Assembly (NCBI GenBank): GCA_947497945.1
Contig: CANMIP010000005.1
Coordinates: 62,001 to 126,000 of the forward strand
Origin: an uncultured Tropicimonas sp.
Lineage (GTDB): Bacteria > Pseudomonadota > Alphaproteobacteria > Rhodobacterales > Rhodobacteraceae
Direction of reading: 5' to 3'
Length of the DNA: 64,000 nucleotides
Both the position numbers and the translations under genes were made by a program. The notes beneath the pieces are model-generated. The model was not told the origin of the DNA. It did no database searches and was given only the letters and a program-made list of their open reading frames with translations. Each line of letters starts with the position of its first letter. The first letter of the stretch is position 1. Positions 60,937 through 64,000 of the stretch are shown here, piece after piece.

Positions 60937-61950
60937 ATGAACTACAAATCCGCTATCGTTACCGGCATTGCTGGGGCGCTCCTGGCCACGACTGCCATGG
61001 CCGACCCGGTAAACCTTCGCATCCAGACGCACTACGCGTCCGAGCACCCGACCGGAAAATTCTACGCCCAGTTCAAGGATGACGTTGAAACGATGTCCGG
61101 TGGCGACATCACCTTCGAAATCTTCTACTCGTCCTCCGTCGTTGCAACGACCGAGACCTTTGACGCCGCGATCAACGGCATCGTCGATTGCGACGGCACC
61201 GGCGGTGCCTACCAGACCGGCAAGAACCCTGCCTTCCAGTTCGTCGGCGACATGATGGGCGGCTACCAGACGCCTTGGCAGCGTTACATGTGGCTCTACT
61301 ACGGCGACGGCAAAGCGACCGCCAACGAACTCTATAACGAGCATGGCATGGAGCTGATCGGCTGGCAGATCTACGGTCAGGAATCGCTTTCCTCCTCGAA
61401 GCCGATTTCCGGCGTTGCCGATCTCGAAGGCTGGAAATTCCGTTCGCCCCCGGGCATGGAGACCGAGATCTTCCAGAAGCTCGGCGCCTCGCCGATCGTG
61501 ATGGACTTCACCGAGATCTTCACAGCGCTTGAAACCGGCATCATTGACGGCGCCGACGCCTCCGGCCTCAACAACAACGTCGGCCTCGGCCTCTACGAGA
61601 TCGTGAAGCACGCGAACTATCCGGGGTTCCACTCGATGCCGGCTGACCACTTCGCCTGTAACAAGGACGTCTGGGACGGGCTGACCGAGCAGCAGCAGCG
61701 CATCATCGACACCGCCTGGCAGAAGCTCGCCTTCCAGCTGTCGCTGTTCAACGACAAGGCCAATGCCGAGGCCGCGACCAAGCTCACTGCCGAAGGCGTG
61801 ACCCTCTACGAATGGTCGGCCGAAGACATCGCGGCCTACAACGCCGCTGCTGTCGAGGCCTGGGACGACTGGGGCACACGTACGCCGGAAGCCGGCGCGA
61901 TCCTGGAAGCCAACAAGACCTTCCTGCGCGACCTCGGCCTGATCGAGTAA
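60937..61950 (+). CDS. dctP: TRAP transporter solute-binding protein
   Basis: A 337-residue periplasmic DctP-family protein. The signal peptide is MNYKSAIVTGIAGALLATTAMA. Family segments include ISGVADLEGWKFRSPPG with the arginine that usually holds the ligand carboxylate, VMDFTEIFTALETGIIDGADASG and the WDGLTEQQQRIID helix. It delivers an acid, probably a sugar acid given the neighbours, to the DctQ/DctM membrane unit. A ribosome-binding site (GGGAGGAG) precedes the ATG. A hairpin follows it, which would favour higher expression of the binding protein than of the permease. Confidence 0.93.
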   Translation: MNYKSAIVTGIAGALLATTAMADPVNLRIQTHYASEHPTGKFYAQFKDDVETMSGGDITFEIFYSSSVVATTETFDAAINGIVDCDGTGGAYQTGKNPAFQFVGDMMGGYQTPWQRYMWLYYGDGKATANELYNEHGMELIGWQIYGQESLSSSKPISGVADLEGWKFRSPPGMETEIFQKLGASPIVMDFTEIFTALETGIIDGADASGLNNNVGLGLYEIVKHANYPGFHSMPADHFACNKDVWDGLTEQQQRIIDTAWQKLAFQLSLFNDKANAEAATKLTAEGVTLYEWSAEDIAAYNAAAVEAWDDWGTRTPEAGAILEANKTFLRDLGLIE

Positions 61951-61993
61951 TCTGAACTGATATGATACTGTCCGGTTCTTCGGACAGACACAG

Positions 61994-62018
61994 GGTGAGC
62001 CCCGCAACGGGGCTCACC
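61994..62018 (+). terminator. Attenuating hairpin between dctP and dctQ
   Basis: An 11-bp perfect stem, GGTGAGCCCCG with CGGGGCTCACC, around a 3-nt loop, followed by TTTAAAAAA. It lies within an operon, so it probably terminates partially or protects the dctP mRNA. Confidence 0.7.
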
Positions 62019-62060
62019 TTTAAAAAATCCCATAACAATCAACCGTCCTGGAGGAGGAGC

Positions 62061-62867
62061 ATGGAATCCGAAAGTCTCTGGCTCGGACCAATGCGCAAGC
62101 CTGTCCGGCTCTTAATGCTGGCCTTCGTCGGGGTTACGGCCCTGATTTATGCCTGGCTGGTATTCAACAAGATCTTCGTGACCGACGCGATCGGAATGCA
62201 CGAGATGATCCGGCCGGCTGAAGGCGGTCCGATTGTAACCATCATGCTATACGCGATCCTGGGATCGCTTCTTTTCGCCGGGCTTTACCTGTCGGATTTC
62301 AAAGGTGACATCGAACCGGAGCCGGATGGCTTCTTCGACATCTTCTCTCTGGTCACGTCCAGGATCTGCATGATCATGGTCGCCCTGATCGTGCTGGTGA
62401 TGTTCTACGAGGTTATCTCGCGCTACGTCTTCTCGCGCCCGACCCTCTGGGCCAACGAACTCTCGCTCTGGATCGCCTCGTTCGTGTTCCTGCTCGCAGG
62501 TTTGTACGCGATGCAACAGCGCAGCCATATCCGGATCTACGTGATCTACGATGTCATGCCCCGCTGGATGCAAAAGGCGGCCGACCTGCTGTCGACGCTG
62601 TTGATCGTCTTCTTCACCTTCTCGATGGTCTGGGGCGGTTACAACGACGCCAAGACGCGGGCGCTCCGGATGGAAACCTTCGGCACCGCCTGGGATCCAC
62701 CACTGCCCGGTACGGTCAAGGCTGCGATCCTGATCATCATCATCCTCGTTACCATCCAGGCGATCTCGAACCTGATTGCCGACTGGAACAAGCTTCCCGA
62801 ACACCACAGCGGAGCCGAGGTCGACGAGACCGAAATCGCGCATCTGCGCGAAACCCTGGAGAAGTGA
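62061..62867 (+). CDS. dctQ: TRAP transporter small membrane subunit
   Basis: A 268-residue DctQ-type protein, longer than the usual 160-220. Two extra N-terminal hydrophobic helices (LLMLAFVGVTALIYAWL, TIMLYAILGSLLFAGLYL) precede the four-helix DctQ core, which holds FYEVISRYVFSRPTLWANELSLW and the HIRIYVIYDVMP stretch. It joins DctM in the inner membrane. GGAGGAGGAGC directly upstream fixes the ATG at 62061. The C-terminus is acidic. The dctM start follows its stop by one base. Confidence 0.9.
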   Translation: MESESLWLGPMRKPVRLLMLAFVGVTALIYAWLVFNKIFVTDAIGMHEMIRPAEGGPIVTIMLYAILGSLLFAGLYLSDFKGDIEPEPDGFFDIFSLVTSRICMIMVALIVLVMFYEVISRYVFSRPTLWANELSLWIASFVFLLAGLYAMQQRSHIRIYVIYDVMPRWMQKAADLLSTLLIVFFTFSMVWGGYNDAKTRALRMETFGTAWDPPLPGTVKAAILIIIILVTIQAISNLIADWNKLPEHHSGAEVDETEIAHLRETLEK

Positions 62868-62868
62868 G

Positions 62869-64000
62869 TTGGAATTTCTCGAACTTTTCGCGTGGATGAA
62901 GGTCGATAGCATCGCCACGCTTTCCATCATCCTGCTGATAGGCATGTTCTTCCTGCTTGCCATCGGGATGCCGCTGGGCTTCGCCTCAGCCTTCCTCGCC
63001 GTCGCTGTCCTGATCATGAAGTTCGGCCCCGAAATGCTCTATGGCAGTTTCGGCAGGGGACCACTCTCGGTTCTCGGGCAGGCAATCTACCGACAGATGA
63101 CAAACTATGTCCTCATATCGGTGCCACTATTCATCTTCATGGCATCGTTGCTGGAACGCTCCGGCATCGCCAAGGACATGTACAACGCCCTAAGCATGTG
63201 GCTCAGCCGCACGCGTGGCGGCATTGCCATCGTCACCTCCCTCATGGCCGTTCTCATGGCCGCCATGTCCGGGATCATCGGTGGTGAAGTCGTGCTGCTC
63301 GGCCTGATCGCTCTGCCGCAGATGCTGCGCCTGGGCTATAACCAGAACCTCGCCATCGGCACGATCTGTGCCTCCGGCTCGCTGGGCACCATGATCCCGC
63401 CCTCGATCGTTCTGATCATGTATGGCCTCGTCACCGAGACCTCGATCAAGTCGCTCTTCACCGCGGCCTTCCTGCCCGGCTTCATGCTGGCCTCGTTCTT
63501 CATCATCTACATCATCGCGACGACGCAGATCGACAAGACGAAGGCACCCCTGCCGCCGGATGACCCGGATGCACCGAGGGGCAAGGAAAAGGGCCTGATG
63601 TTCGTCGGCTTCCTGTCGAAGTTCTTCATCTGGGCCGGCGGCGCGCTGATCGTGCGCAACCTGTTCCTGACCTTCACCAAGCAGAACGCCGTCGAAGAAG
63701 GTGTCGATCCGATCGCCCTCGGGATGGTCTCCGACCTTCCCTACCTGATCGGTCTTGTGGTCATTTCCGCCCTTCTCATGCGCTTCGTGGTGGGCAAGGA
63801 CCGCTCGAAGGCAGGTTGGGACATGGGCAAGGGCCTCGTGGCGCCCATCGTGGTCATCGGCGTGGTTCTCGGTTCCATCTACATGGGCATCACCGGGATC
63901 ACCGAAGCGGCTGGCATGGGTGCGATTGCGGTCTTCGTCATCGGCCTCATCCGTCGCGAGATGACCTTCGAGATCGTCTGGGACAGCCTGATGCGGACGC
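62869..64000 (+). CDS. dctM: TRAP transporter large permease subunit (3' end outside window)
   Basis: The frame stays open to the window end, giving at least 377 residues of a DctM-type permease. IGMPLGFASAFLAV, YVLISVPLFIFMASLLERSGIAKDMYNAL, GTICASGSLGTMIPPSIVLIMYG and ITEAAGMGAI are standard DctM motifs. It uses a sodium gradient to import the DctP-bound acid. The start is TTG at 62869, with GGAG about 7 bp upstream; an in-frame ATG at 62896 is an alternative. A loop around residues 225-245 is proline- and charge-rich (PLPPDDPDAPRGKEKG). Confidence 0.9.
   Translation, partial: MEFLELFAWMKVDSIATLSIILLIGMFFLLAIGMPLGFASAFLAVAVLIMKFGPEMLYGSFGRGPLSVLGQAIYRQMTNYVLISVPLFIFMASLLERSGIAKDMYNALSMWLSRTRGGIAIVTSLMAVLMAAMSGIIGGEVVLLGLIALPQMLRLGYNQNLAIGTICASGSLGTMIPPSIVLIMYGLVTETSIKSLFTAAFLPGFMLASFFIIYIIATTQIDKTKAPLPPDDPDAPRGKEKGLMFVGFLSKFFIWAGGALIVRNLFLTFTKQNAVEEGVDPIALGMVSDLPYLIGLVVISALLMRFVVGKDRSKAGWDMGKGLVAPIVVIGVVLGSIYMGITGITEAAGMGAIAVFVIGLIRREMTFEIVWDSLMRT

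Overview
The window is high-GC DNA that reads like a chromosome segment of an alphaproteobacterium, most likely from the Rhodobacterales (Roseobacter-type). Pointers are the TRAP transporters, a LexA box of the alphaproteobacterial direct-repeat type in front of dnaE2, erythritol-operon-type eryH/deoR genes and short intergenic gaps. This assignment is inference; there is no rRNA or tRNA gene in the window to anchor it.

Region 1 (1-30946) is a surface-polysaccharide island. It holds seven glycosyltransferases of the GT2 or GT4 type plus one more divergent GT2-like protein. Nucleotide-sugar genes are manC (GDP-mannose), rfbC-rfbB-rfbD (dTDP-L-rhamnose, without rfbA) and glf (UDP-galactofuranose). 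Also present are an OafA/SGNH acyltransferase, a HAD-UbiA fusion prenyltransferase, an ABC exporter, an intact HAD-family protein, a catalytically degenerate HAD-like protein and a large secreted clan GH-A-like protein. Interspersed genes with no clear polysaccharide role are an L-2-hydroxyglutarate oxidase-like FAD enzyme, an orphan TRAP solute-binding protein, lipB, an AEC transporter and a TauE/SafE permease.

Region 2 (31196-40407) is the most unusual part. Eight tightly packed same-strand genes encode a Ser/Thr kinase, an FHA protein, a PP2C phosphatase, a GTPase-like protein that has lost its GTPase motifs, a large dynamin-like GTPase, a second GTPase, a roadblock/LC7-like protein and an uncharacterised protein. 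A perfect 16-bp AT palindrome lies upstream. I read this as one signalling/membrane-GTPase system that I cannot match to a named system.

Region 3 (40458-45217) has dnaE2 behind a LexA box. The gene lacks its usual C-terminal OB-fold region, and it abuts a convergent SGNH-esterase/fibronectin III gene whose terminator lies inside the dnaE2 3' end.

Region 4 (45504-64000) is catabolic. A dgcN-dgcA-D-amino-acid transaminase set (D-glutamate) is followed by a 2-hydroxyacid dehydrogenase. Next comes an acid-sugar operon (LysE-type exporter, DHDPS-family, FAH-family, AEC transporter), then eryH-deoR divergent from a dihydroxyacetone/L-erythrulose kinase. The region ends with a GntR regulator, denD, a sugar isomerase/epimerase and a TRAP transporter (dctP, dctQ, dctM cut by the window end). 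GGTATACC-type operators occur in front of the LysE operon, gntR and dctP, suggesting one GntR-controlled regulon for four- or five-carbon sugars or sugar acids.
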